DNA from: Hydrogenophaga sp.
Lineage (GTDB): Bacteria; Pseudomonadota; Gammaproteobacteria; Burkholderiales; Burkholderiaceae_C
Length of the DNA stretch: 64,000 nt
Direction of reading: 5' to 3'
NCBI RefSeq assembly: GCF_011772445.1
Contig: NZ_WVZN01000013.1
Span: forward strand, 107,064-171,063
The translations under genes were made by a program, and so were the position numbers. Under the pieces are notes generated by a model, which ran no database searches, was not told the DNA's origin, and saw only the letters and a list, made by a program, of their open reading frames with translations. Below are positions 56,401 to 63,940 of the stretch, piece by piece; the stretch's first letter is position 1; each line of letters starts with the position of its first letter.

Positions 56401-58434
56401 ACAACAGCGGGTACCGTCCACTGCGCGGTTCCCGGCGCCACCTACAACGCGACCTACAACCGCTGCGAACGAGGCGAGGTGACACCGAGCGCCTGTCCGA
56501 TCTGGGCGGCCGACTTCGGCGCCACCCAAATCGGTTTTGAGCAAACGGGCATGTGGGAAGGCGAACAGATCGGCAAGTGCCTGTTCACGGTTGTTCGGAT
56601 TTGCCCATCAGGCTACTTGCTCAGCGGAGCCACATGCGCGCAAACCTTGACGCAGGCCGCCGCAAGCTCCTACACCTGTCCTGCCGGTACCACTTTGAGT
56701 GGGGCATCGTGCCAAGGCTCCTCCACGCAAGTCCAAACGCAAGCGGCCACTCCGGTCTATAGCTGTCCGGCCGGTCTGGCCTTGAATGGCAACACCTGCA
56801 GCGACCCCACCAACGTGGTCGCCGACCGGAAGCTCACCTTCACCTACGGCCCCGAACACCAACGCGTTCGCCAGACGGTCGAACTGACCAGCACCGCGCC
56901 CAGCCACATGGAACCGGGCACAACCTGGTACCTCAACGGCACCGACAGCCAGGGCCTGACCTACGAGAAGACCGTTCAAGCCAACGGCCTGATCGAGCAT
57001 AAGCACTACGTCTCAGTCGGCAGCATGACCTTCGCGCTCTACGTCAAGCGCGAGGGCAGCCTCAACGGCAAACCCGCCACCACGGTGAGCTACCTGCACC
57101 ACGACCACCTGGGGTCGGTGGCGGTGATCACCAATGAAACCGGTGCCGTGAGTGAGCGCTTGGCCTACGACCCCTGGGGCAAACGAAGGAACGTCGACGG
57201 CCAGAGTGACGTGCTGGATGCGCTGTATGGCGTGCACACCGACCGCGGCTACACCATGCATGAGCACCTCGACGAGGTGGGCATCGTCCACATGAACGGG
57301 CGCCTGTACGACCCGCTGATCGGGCGCTTCATGAGCGCGGACCCGTTCATCCAGCATCCGGACGATCTGCAGAGCTTCAACCGCTATGCGTATGTGCTGA
57401 ACAACCCGCTGGCCTATACCGATCCCAGTGGCTATTTCAGTCTGAAGAAGTTCATCAAGGCGCATCACAAGTTCTGGCGTGCGCCGACGGCCAAGAACCT
57501 GTTCAAGTTCATCTCCGCACACCCGGGGCAGGCGCAGATTGACAACTTCATCATGACGAACGAGTGGGCGTACTCGATCGGGCAGATAGCCGCGACTGCG
57601 TTCACTGCGGCATGTGGAGGGTGTGGGGGGGCGATCTGGGCGTCGTACTACACCTATCAACGCACGGGTTCCATGTCGGAGGCGGCAAAGGTGGGTGCCA
57701 TCATCATGGCAACTTACCAAGCGTTTGGATGGGCAGGAAAGATCGGCGAGATATATGGGCAATACAGCTTTGCGCACTTCGGTGCCCATATGCTGGTCGG
57801 GTGCGCATCTTCAATTGCCGGCGGTGGGGCCTGTGATACCGGAGCGACGAGCGCCTTGTTTGGGAAACTCACCAGCTTCTATCTGGGTGAACCGGCGCCT
57901 AACGCTGGCTTAGAGGAGTTGATTCTTCAGGGTGCGGCGGTTTCCTTCGCAGGAGGAGTGGGGGCTGAACTCACAGGCGGGAATTTCTGGAAAGGCGTGG
58001 AAACTGCAGCCTATGGTTACCTCTTCAATCAGTTGGCTAGTCGATTTCAGAGAAATGCGGCGCTTTGTGGGCCTGAAATGTGTGCGGGTGGTGGAGCAGG
58101 CGGCGGTGGGCGTTCCGCAAGAGGGGGAAGTGATGCGCCGGATTTCATCGTGTCTCCAAGGGGTACCGCATATCCTGTCCCGAAGGGGGCTGAAGGTCCT
58201 ACTCCGGTCGTAAATCCGGCCGGCAAAACGACAGGGACCGCTTTCACCGGAGGTAGTGGTGGGGCCAACGGACAGGTTGATACCATGCGCATCATGAATC
58301 CCACGCCCGCGCGTGGTAGTAGCCCTGGATATCCCAATGGATACATAAAATATGAAAATCGTGGGGGGCAAGGAGTGGATCCATACTCAGGGCGCACCTT
58401 GCCAAATAGTCAAAGTCATTTTTCCATTGATTAG
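53467..58434 (+). CDS. Secreted RHS-repeat protein with Cys-rich tandem array, RHS core and variable C-terminal tip
   Basis: Signal peptide MQKIREVASRFALLAVLCATNSAWAQ; YD-repeats; YLHHDHLGSVAVITNETGAVSERLAYDPWGKRR..GRLYDPLIGRFMSADPFIQHPDDLQSFNRYAYVLNNPLAYTDPSGYF core. Confidence 0.95.
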   Translation: MQKIREVASRFALLAVLCATNSAWAQSSTLTRVSSFEYDEEGALITETVEPDRPDDCLRTTYALDTFGNQVSSSVSACAGASGHSVSSAGTARTNTGSFQAHAVTVGGVALSNVAGMFPTSVTNALGHSESKQFDPRHGGVTRLVGPNGLATNWTYDDWGRKTRETRSDGTYSVWDYKLCQVVGQARDPLCPTTVGPHALVWYVSESVHGADGAQLEPLKLQFHDALDRPIRTQTKDFHGQDVVQDTHYNALGQIEKKSIVYRLSGGNPHWTTLTYDAIGRPLTETSPDGSGGSAVTQMAYSGLVSSVTNPLGQIKTTHKDASGNVAKLVDHLGGEVLYVHDALGQLLQTTAAGLITRITYTQRGQKASMEDPAMGRWDYAYNVHGELVWQQDSLGQTATMAYDRLGRMVQRNEPDLVSRWYFDTKADATACGLSVGKLCEATADNGYRRLHRYDAQGRPDRTETALDSSTSLAAVSQTYEPNTGRVASQTWPTGYSASYTYTSSGFLSKVEGGGVAGHAQLVSLEVLAMDPQGRVTQYRQGNNVTTVRAYDQPTGKLNSVRATLQGQSDGNVLSHNYGFDKVGNLLTRSDLNTGVSESFQYDALNRLSLYTALGGGLSSVQSVQTLYDARGNLKYKSDVGYYHYDVQRPNRLNHVTLAPESNWSAVGSVTVANTGTRALSYAYDESRAGARSIQANGASLSMGNGNLWYTVSEDETHGRHTVRWESYTSFNMPRELQWANLGQDGEPATVSGYSCPGGYQLAGTNCTKTEATTFAATPVYGCPVGFTLSGMTCTRSTSAPATATELCPQPSCTYTASNLTAKVIWRNYRQQEGWVIVEDVGLTVRVAPRITYSCPAGTTLSGSSCISVVTQAEAVTSYSCPAGATVSGNTCQGTTTHTVAAMPVYSCPSGSIPNGSVCSPGTPTPATLTGYTCPAGFTLNGTSCERTVVTPTSTPATVVYSCPAGYTLNGSNCTTVSTTAGTVHCAVPGATYNATYNRCERGEVTPSACPIWAADFGATQIGFEQTGMWEGEQIGKCLFTVVRICPSGYLLSGATCAQTLTQAAASSYTCPAGTTLSGASCQGSSTQVQTQAATPVYSCPAGLALNGNTCSDPTNVVADRKLTFTYGPEHQRVRQTVELTSTAPSHMEPGTTWYLNGTDSQGLTYEKTVQANGLIEHKHYVSVGSMTFALYVKREGSLNGKPATTVSYLHHDHLGSVAVITNETGAVSERLAYDPWGKRRNVDGQSDVLDALYGVHTDRGYTMHEHLDEVGIVHMNGRLYDPLIGRFMSADPFIQHPDDLQSFNRYAYVLNNPLAYTDPSGYFSLKKFIKAHHKFWRAPTAKNLFKFISAHPGQAQIDNFIMTNEWAYSIGQIAATAFTAACGGCGGAIWASYYTYQRTGSMSEAAKVGAIIMATYQAFGWAGKIGEIYGQYSFAHFGAHMLVGCASSIAGGGACDTGATSALFGKLTSFYLGEPAPNAGLEELILQGAAVSFAGGVGAELTGGNFWKGVETAAYGYLFNQLASRFQRNAALCGPEMCAGGGAGGGGRSARGGSDAPDFIVSPRGTAYPVPKGAEGPTPVVNPAGKTTGTAFTGGSGGANGQVDTMRIMNPTPARGSSPGYPNGYIKYENRGGQGVDPYSGRTLPNSQSHFSID
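55723..56808 (+). repeat. Ten degenerate coding repeats Y-x-C-P-x-G-x-x-x-x-G-x-x-C within the RHS protein
   Basis: YSCPGGYQLAGTNC, YGCPVGFTLSGMTC, YSCPAGTTLSGSSC, YSCPAGATVSGNTC, YSCPSGSIPNGSVC, YTCPAGFTLNGTSC, YSCPAGYTLNGSNC, RICPSGYLLSGATC, YTCPAGTTLSGASC, YSCPAGLALNGNTC. Confidence 0.92.
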
Positions 58435-58443
58435 GGGTTGAAG

Positions 58444-58752
58444 ATGGACATTGTGCGGAAGTTGCTGTTGCGCCGACGCATTGTGAAATTTGAGCCAGTT
58501 CATGACTATGTTCAATTTTGTTTAAGTGATGGCTCAATTTTGAACATCTTTAATGGCTACCGTGTCGTTGGTGGCTCGGATGCAGATATTATCGGCGATG
58601 AAGTGGCGGAGTTAATTTCCACTGAGGGTGAAGTCTGTTTGATAATGTCGAGCGGGCGACACATTTGTGTCGCTATTGGGGATGCTGACTACCGAGGGGC
58701 TGAAGCCATGGAGTACATTGGGCCCGATGGTGCAAGGGTTGTTTGGTCATGA
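58444..58752 (+). CDS. Candidate immunity protein for the RHS tip
   Basis: Small ORF 9 bp after the RHS stop; MDIVRKLLLRRRIVKFEPVHDYVQFCLSDGSILNIFNGYRVVGG..ISVAIGDADYRGAEAMEYIGPDGARVVW-type RHS-neighbour protein; AT-rich. Confidence 0.7.
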   Translation: MDIVRKLLLRRRIVKFEPVHDYVQFCLSDGSILNIFNGYRVVGGSDADIIGDEVAELISTEGEVCLIMSSGRHICVAIGDADYRGAEAMEYIGPDGARVVWS

Positions 58753-58943
58753 GTGGACGTAATGTTTAATGTCATGGAAAGACTGGGCCCAATATAGGGA
58801 GGTGAGTTTGTGATCTCTGGAAATATAAGCGCCGCCGCAATGCGAGTCGGGCGAGTTAAGACTGATCCAGTTTCGGGGTCTGGACGCCAGAATAGCTACG
58901 GCCGACCCGCGCTCATAAACGACAAATCCAAGGTCGGCTGCTA

Positions 58944-59447
58944 ATGTTGGAGAAATCCTTATCACGGAAGATTCAAAGGCGAGCGCACTTGAAGGCATAT
59001 TTGGAAGAGCTGGCCCCATTGGTGGGGGCGCCGGTGGCCGTGGCGGAATTGGGCCCGATTGAGCAGCCGGCTGCATTGCAGAAAGCAGCGAAGGTCATTG
59101 ATCCGGAACCGCTGCAGTCTTTCGAGATGCCGTTCTCAGAGCGATGCTCAGCACAATTTTTGGATTTCATCAAAAGGCTGTGTTGTGCAAACCCTTCGGC
59201 TGTCTATATATGGACGCCTCGCACTGACGCGTGTGGTGTGTATCTTGCAGGTCCCATTTCAACAATAAAGTATAATTTTGGATTTGACATCAATTCAGAG
59301 GGGGTGCTCGTTTTTTTGACTGAGGATGTTCAAGACAGGTTGTTGCTGGACTTCTTTTCTTCGTCTGCCGGCGAGCATCGAATGAAAGTTGAGGTGCAGG
59401 GGAGGAACTGGAGCGAAGTGAAATATTGCTTTCAGCAGGACTCCTAG
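58944..59447 (+). CDS. Hypothetical protein, second candidate immunity gene (true start may be 59127)
   Basis: Acidic C-terminal region IKYNFGFDINSEGVLVFLTEDVQDRLLLDFFSS; position within the post-RHS AT-rich array; N-terminal part dubious. Confidence 0.5.
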   Translation: MLEKSLSRKIQRRAHLKAYLEELAPLVGAPVAVAELGPIEQPAALQKAAKVIDPEPLQSFEMPFSERCSAQFLDFIKRLCCANPSAVYIWTPRTDACGVYLAGPISTIKYNFGFDINSEGVLVFLTEDVQDRLLLDFFSSSAGEHRMKVEVQGRNWSEVKYCFQQDS

Positions 59448-59582
59448 AAGGGCGCTTCCAATTTTTAAAACTATGCACGCGTACTAACCATCGCGGTGAC
59501 GCAGAAATCTTGTAGTCGCATTCTCATTGATAGGCTTGGCGTATGGAGTGAGTGGGTTTTTTAAGCTGGCAAAGGATAGAAA

Positions 59583-59972
59583 ATGAGCAACTGGACCGAT
59601 TTGTTGCGGGATGCAGCGCCTATAAAAGCGATATATGGCTTGCACCTTCCCACACTTGAGGGCATAGATCTCCATGAAATATGCCTACATCGTGACGGAC
59701 CACGAGCGCTGCTGCGGTTTGATTTAAAGGATTTTCCATCTTTCCCCCCAAAAAAATGGTCCTCTTCAGGATTCAATCGAGTGCAGATACGCTTGTGTGC
59801 TACAGACGTTCAAAGCGTGAAACTAGAGGGCTTGGGGAAAAATATGGTATTGGATCTAGCTGTGGTCAAGGATGGAGCCCGTGTACGCCTTCGCGCCGAC
59901 AACGGTGTCGTGCGGTTTGATATGAGGGCGACGTCGGTATTTGTGGAGACGGTCAGTGCTTATAAGGAATGA
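59583..59972 (+). CDS. Imm50-like immunity protein
   Basis: MSNWTDLLRDAAPIKAIYGLHLPTLEGIDLHEICLHRDGPRALLRFDLKDFPSFPPKKWSSSGFNRVQIRL; recalled Imm50 pattern. Confidence 0.75.
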   Translation: MSNWTDLLRDAAPIKAIYGLHLPTLEGIDLHEICLHRDGPRALLRFDLKDFPSFPPKKWSSSGFNRVQIRLCATDVQSVKLEGLGKNMVLDLAVVKDGARVRLRADNGVVRFDMRATSVFVETVSAYKE

Positions 59973-60058
59973 GCAACTGGGGGTTGCGCCGTGGTACTTG
60001 GTCAATGACAGTCGTCGTCGTTTGCGGATTTTTGCCCGACCGAATTATTTCCAATTAA

Positions 60059-60532
60059 ATGACTTCTCTCGCAATATCTCTCGCAGTCATTGGACTGATG
60101 CTTTTGGGCGGGACGGCTTTCAAACAGCGCCTCGAGCTGACTGAGCGAATTGATCACCTTCACGTCCAAAGCGACGAGGTACGCGTGCCGCAGGTGGCGG
60201 CGAATTCGTCAGGTCTTGCGTACCAAGCTTCGTGGAGCCGCACCTTCGATCAGCGCTTTAACGCACTATTTGAAAGCGCCACGGCCCAGCGCGTGACGCT
60301 TCGGTCATTGTCTGCAACACACGAGTCTCCCGACCCGCAACGTCTGCGTAGCGTGCGGATGGACTGGTCAGCTCAAGGAAGCTATGCCGCCCTGCGGCGT
60401 TGGCAGATCGACTTGCAGCAGGGCGACCCGTTCATTGCCATGTTGAACCTGCAGTTGCGCTCTCAGACACGAGATGGAGCCGGTGAGGCCGTGGAGGCTC
60501 GGATGTCCTGGGTAATGTATGAAACCCCCTGA
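60059..60532 (+). CDS. PilO/GspM-like inner-membrane component of a type II secretion/T4P-like system
   Basis: N-terminal TM (MTSLAISLAVIGLMLLGG) then coiled region and ferredoxin-like C-terminus; position immediately upstream of GspC- and secretin-like genes. Confidence 0.6.
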   Translation: MTSLAISLAVIGLMLLGGTAFKQRLELTERIDHLHVQSDEVRVPQVAANSSGLAYQASWSRTFDQRFNALFESATAQRVTLRSLSATHESPDPQRLRSVRMDWSAQGSYAALRRWQIDLQQGDPFIAMLNLQLRSQTRDGAGEAVEARMSWVMYETP

Positions 60533-60542
60533 TTGGCACCTC

Positions 60543-61088
60543 ATGAGCCGCTTTCAATCGCGGGGTCAAATGGCCTCGGTGTTGGGAGTAGCCGTGCTGG
60601 TTGCTGCCGGCGTGACAGGCGTTCGTCTCACTGGTGTTCAGTCCCAGTCCGTGCCGAAGGCTGTGGTGCCAGCGTCGCCACAGCTCGGGCTGTCCTCCGA
60701 TTCGCAGCATCACTGGCCACCATCGCTGCCAATTCGTGCTCCGTTGGAGTTGGCGGATCGGGACCCCTTCGCATCGCCTGTCGTGGCGCCACCACCTGCG
60801 CCACCAGCACCTCCACCTGCTCCGGTTGTGTATGCCGCACCTGTGGCGGTCACGCCACCCACCCCGCAACTCACCTATCTCGGTCGAGTCCTGTCGCCAG
60901 ACGGCAGCCTATCGGTGCTGGTGCAGTGGGAGGACGGCAGCTTGGCGACGCTGAAACAGGGACAAGAGGTGGGGCAGGGTTTCGTGGTCGAGCGGCTGGG
61001 CGACGCCAGCGTCGAATTGGTCCATCCGTCCACGCACGCGGTGATCCAGTTGCTTCTGCCGCCTGAGCCAAGCTTTGAGACACGCTGA
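60543..61088 (+). CDS. GspC/PilP-like protein
   Basis: N-terminal TM, Pro-rich linker, then LTYLGRVLSPDGSLSVLVQWEDGSLATLKQGQEVGQGFVVERLGDASVELVHPSTHAVIQL. Confidence 0.7.
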   Translation: MSRFQSRGQMASVLGVAVLVAAGVTGVRLTGVQSQSVPKAVVPASPQLGLSSDSQHHWPPSLPIRAPLELADRDPFASPVVAPPPAPPAPPPAPVVYAAPVAVTPPTPQLTYLGRVLSPDGSLSVLVQWEDGSLATLKQGQEVGQGFVVERLGDASVELVHPSTHAVIQLLLPPEPSFETR

Positions 61089-63391
61089 TGGAGCGGCAAA
61101 TGGATAGCAGCATTGCTTGCCGGCTCTGGATGGGCGTGTTGGGCCTCGTGTTGCTAACTGGCTGCGCGCAACAGATGCTGCGCGACAAGGCCAGCGCCCA
61201 GATGCGCGAAGGCCAGTACGAGGCGGCCATCTCCACGCTCAGTGAAGGTGTCAACCGGTACGCCGAGAGCGCCCTGTTGCGTGCCGGCCTGGCCTCTACC
61301 CGCGCCGAGGCGATGGCCCGGCTGGTGGCCCAGGCCACACAGGAGCGCATGGACGGCCGTTTCGACGCGGCTCAGGCGTCGCTCGAAAGGGCGCAGTCGT
61401 TAGAACCCGGTAGCCCCCGCATCGCGGAACTGCTGGAGACCCTGAAGGCATCGCGTGCCGCGCAGTCGGCCCTTCAGGAAGCGCAGCGCCAACGCGCCGC
61501 CGCAGACCTGGTAGGTGCATTGCATACGCTGAACCGCGCCTTGGTCCTGGCGCCGCGTGAGCCCGATCTGCTGGCCTTGAAACGGGAGGTCGAGCGGGAA
61601 GAGCGCTTGCAAGGCGGCCACGCCATCAAGCTCTCCCTGGGCGAAACGCGTCCCATCAGCCTGGATTTCCGCAATGTGCCGCTCGGTGCGTTGCTGGAGG
61701 CGATTCGCGACGGCAGCGGAGTGAACTTCGTGATCGACCGCGACGTGAAGGTGGACCAACGCGCCAGCATCTTCATCCGATCGGCGCGTCTGGAAGACGC
61801 CATCGATCTGGTGCTCTCGGCCTTCAACCTGTCTCGCCGCATCGTGGACCCGAGCACGGTGCTTGTTTATCCGAACACGATGGAGAAGCACAAGGAGCAC
61901 CGCGAGCAGGTGGTGCGGGTGTTCCACCTGTCGCACGCGCAGGCCAAGACCACCGCCACGCTGCTGCAAAGCATGTTGCGCGTTCAGCCCCCCTTCGTGG
62001 ACGAACGCGCCAACCTCATCGCGATGCGGGATTCGCCGGAGGTCATCGCCCTGGCCGAGCGCTTGGTGGCGCTGCACGACATGGGCGAGGCGGAGGTCAT
62101 GCTCGACGTCGAGGTGCTGGAGGTCAAGACCACACGCCTGACCGAACTGGGGCTGAATTTCCCGAATTCGGTAACGCTCACGCCGTTGCCGCTGCCAGGG
62201 CAAACGACGCTGACGGTTGACAGCTTGCGGTCTATCAACTCCAGCCGCGTTGGCGTGTCCGTGGCGGGTTTGCTCATCAATCTGCGCCGTGAGGTGGGCG
62301 ACTTCAACACCCTCGCCAACCCCCGTATCCGCTCCCGCAGCCGCGAGAAGGCCACCATCCTGATCGGCGACAAGGTGCCGGTGATCACGACCACGGCAGC
62401 GTCCAGTGGCTTCGTCTCGGAGAACGTCAACTATCTCGACGTGGGGCTGAAACTGGAAGTGGAGCCGATCGTGTCTCCGGATGACGAGGTGACCATCAAG
62501 CTGGGTCTGGAAGTCAGCTCTCTGGCAGGTGAGGTGCGCAGCCCCGGCGGCACGCTGGCCTATCAGATCGGCACGCGCAACGCCAACACCATGCTGCGCC
62601 TGCGCGATGGTGAGACGCAGATCCTGGGCGGCTTGATCAGCAACGAGGACCGGCGCACGGCGAACCGCGTCCCTGGCCTGGGCGACCTGCCGATCGCCGG
62701 CCGCCTGTTCTCCAGCCAGAAGGACGACGCCAACCGCACGGAGCTCGTGCTGGCCATCACGCCGCGCATTTTGCGCAGCGCGGCTCGCGTGGACGTGGCT
62801 TCCGCCGAGATGTGGGTGGGGACGGAGAACTTCACACGCCCGCAGTTGCCGGCGGCGCTGCGGACCGCCGCAGATAGGGATGCCATGCGCCAGGCGGCAG
62901 CCCCCAGCGCCTCGCCGTCTGGCCAGGCACCGGCGGCGCGTGATCGTGACACCAGCGAGCCGCAGCAAGCCCCGCCATCGGGTGTGACCGTCGGCCTGCG
63001 CGGTCCCGAGCAAGTCAAGGTCGGCGATGTGTTCACCGTGGCCGTTCAAGTCGCCGCCGGGCAAGCCATCACCGGCTTGCCCATGGACCTGCGTTTTCCC
63101 GCCGATCGCCTGGAGATCCTCGGCGTGATCGAGGGAGGCTTCTTCAAACGTTCGTCCGCACCGAGCAGCTTCACGCACGCCGTCAATCCGACCGAGGGCC
63201 GGGTGAGTGTCGGTCTGCTGTCCAACGCGCCGCAGGGCGTGCGCGGCACTGGAGAGGCGGTGCTGCTGCGGGTGCGGGCCAAAGCCGCGGGCGAAGCGCA
63301 ATGGCGAGTGCAAACGGCTGATGCGCAGGGCCCTAATGGCGTGGTGACCGACTTGCAGCGCTCCGGCCTCACGCAGAAGGTTGAACCGTGA
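61088..63391 (+). CDS. Secretin (GspD/MshL-like) with N-terminal TPR-like region and C-terminal cohesin domain
   Basis: Lipobox LLTGCAQ; STN domain; VEVLEVKTTRLTELGLNFP, GDKVPVITTTA, GETQILGGLISNEDRRTANRVPGLGDLPIAGRLFSS, LVLAITPRIL; VTVGLRGPEQVKVGDVFTVAVQV cohesin-like. Confidence 0.93.
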   Translation: MERQMDSSIACRLWMGVLGLVLLTGCAQQMLRDKASAQMREGQYEAAISTLSEGVNRYAESALLRAGLASTRAEAMARLVAQATQERMDGRFDAAQASLERAQSLEPGSPRIAELLETLKASRAAQSALQEAQRQRAAADLVGALHTLNRALVLAPREPDLLALKREVEREERLQGGHAIKLSLGETRPISLDFRNVPLGALLEAIRDGSGVNFVIDRDVKVDQRASIFIRSARLEDAIDLVLSAFNLSRRIVDPSTVLVYPNTMEKHKEHREQVVRVFHLSHAQAKTTATLLQSMLRVQPPFVDERANLIAMRDSPEVIALAERLVALHDMGEAEVMLDVEVLEVKTTRLTELGLNFPNSVTLTPLPLPGQTTLTVDSLRSINSSRVGVSVAGLLINLRREVGDFNTLANPRIRSRSREKATILIGDKVPVITTTAASSGFVSENVNYLDVGLKLEVEPIVSPDDEVTIKLGLEVSSLAGEVRSPGGTLAYQIGTRNANTMLRLRDGETQILGGLISNEDRRTANRVPGLGDLPIAGRLFSSQKDDANRTELVLAITPRILRSAARVDVASAEMWVGTENFTRPQLPAALRTAADRDAMRQAAAPSASPSGQAPAARDRDTSEPQQAPPSGVTVGLRGPEQVKVGDVFTVAVQVAAGQAITGLPMDLRFPADRLEILGVIEGGFFKRSSAPSSFTHAVNPTEGRVSVGLLSNAPQGVRGTGEAVLLRVRAKAAGEAQWRVQTADAQGPNGVVTDLQRSGLTQKVEP

Positions 63392-63882
63392 AGGTGTCGA
63401 CAGCGCTCCGGTCGCGCACGCGTGGATTCACGCTGATCGAGTTGCTCGTAGTGATGGGCATTCTGGGCGTGCTCGCCGCCGCCGTAATGCCTTTGGGCGA
63501 AGCCTTGGTCACCTCCCAGAAGGAGCGCGAATTGCGCCGAGCCCTGTGGGAGATCCGTGACGCGGTCGACGCCTACAAACGTCACGTCGACCAGGGACTG
63601 ATCGACGCCAGGCTCACGGAGTCCGGATATCCCGCCAGTCTTCGGACGCTGGTTGAGGGCGTGCCAGACGCACGCGCCGCGAGTGGAGGCCAACGTTGGT
63701 ACTTTCTGCGGCAGGTTCCCCGCGATCCATTCGCTGACGCGAACCTGTCCCCCGAACAGACATGGCGTTTGCGCAGCTACGCCTCTCCCCCGGACCGACC
63801 CGCGCCGGGCGCGGACGTGTATGACGTGCGTTCCTCGTCCACCGGTACCGCACTCGATGGGAGCGCGTATGCGAACTGGTGA
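63388..63882 (+). CDS. Type II secretion pseudopilin (GspG-like)
   Basis: RGFTLIELLVVMGILGVLAAAVMPLGEALVTSQKERELRRALWEIRDAVDAYKRHVDQGLI. Confidence 0.9.
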   Translation: MKVSTALRSRTRGFTLIELLVVMGILGVLAAAVMPLGEALVTSQKERELRRALWEIRDAVDAYKRHVDQGLIDARLTESGYPASLRTLVEGVPDARAASGGQRWYFLRQVPRDPFADANLSPEQTWRLRSYASPPDRPAPGADVYDVRSSSTGTALDGSAYANW

Positions 63883-63940
63883 GGCGCTGCTGGACCGATG
63901 TGCTCGCGTGGATCGCGGTTTCACGCTGATCGAGCTGTTA
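63869..63940 (+). pseudogene. Second pseudopilin, interrupted after the prepilin cleavage motif
   Basis: MRTGEALLDRCARVDRGFTLIELL then abrupt ARIFHRSRATNEYGIALVCP instead of a hydrophobic helix. Confidence 0.65.

Noticed and set aside
55723-56808. Tandem repeats as a possible CRISPR or noncoding satellite
   Set aside because: Units are degenerate at DNA level, variable in length and in frame within the RHS ORF with conserved Cys/Pro/Gly; protein repeat rather than CRISPR
58747-59076. 109-aa minus-strand ORF between candidate immunity genes
   Set aside because: Pro-rich start and no ribosome-binding site evidence; more likely a shadow of the plus-strand region
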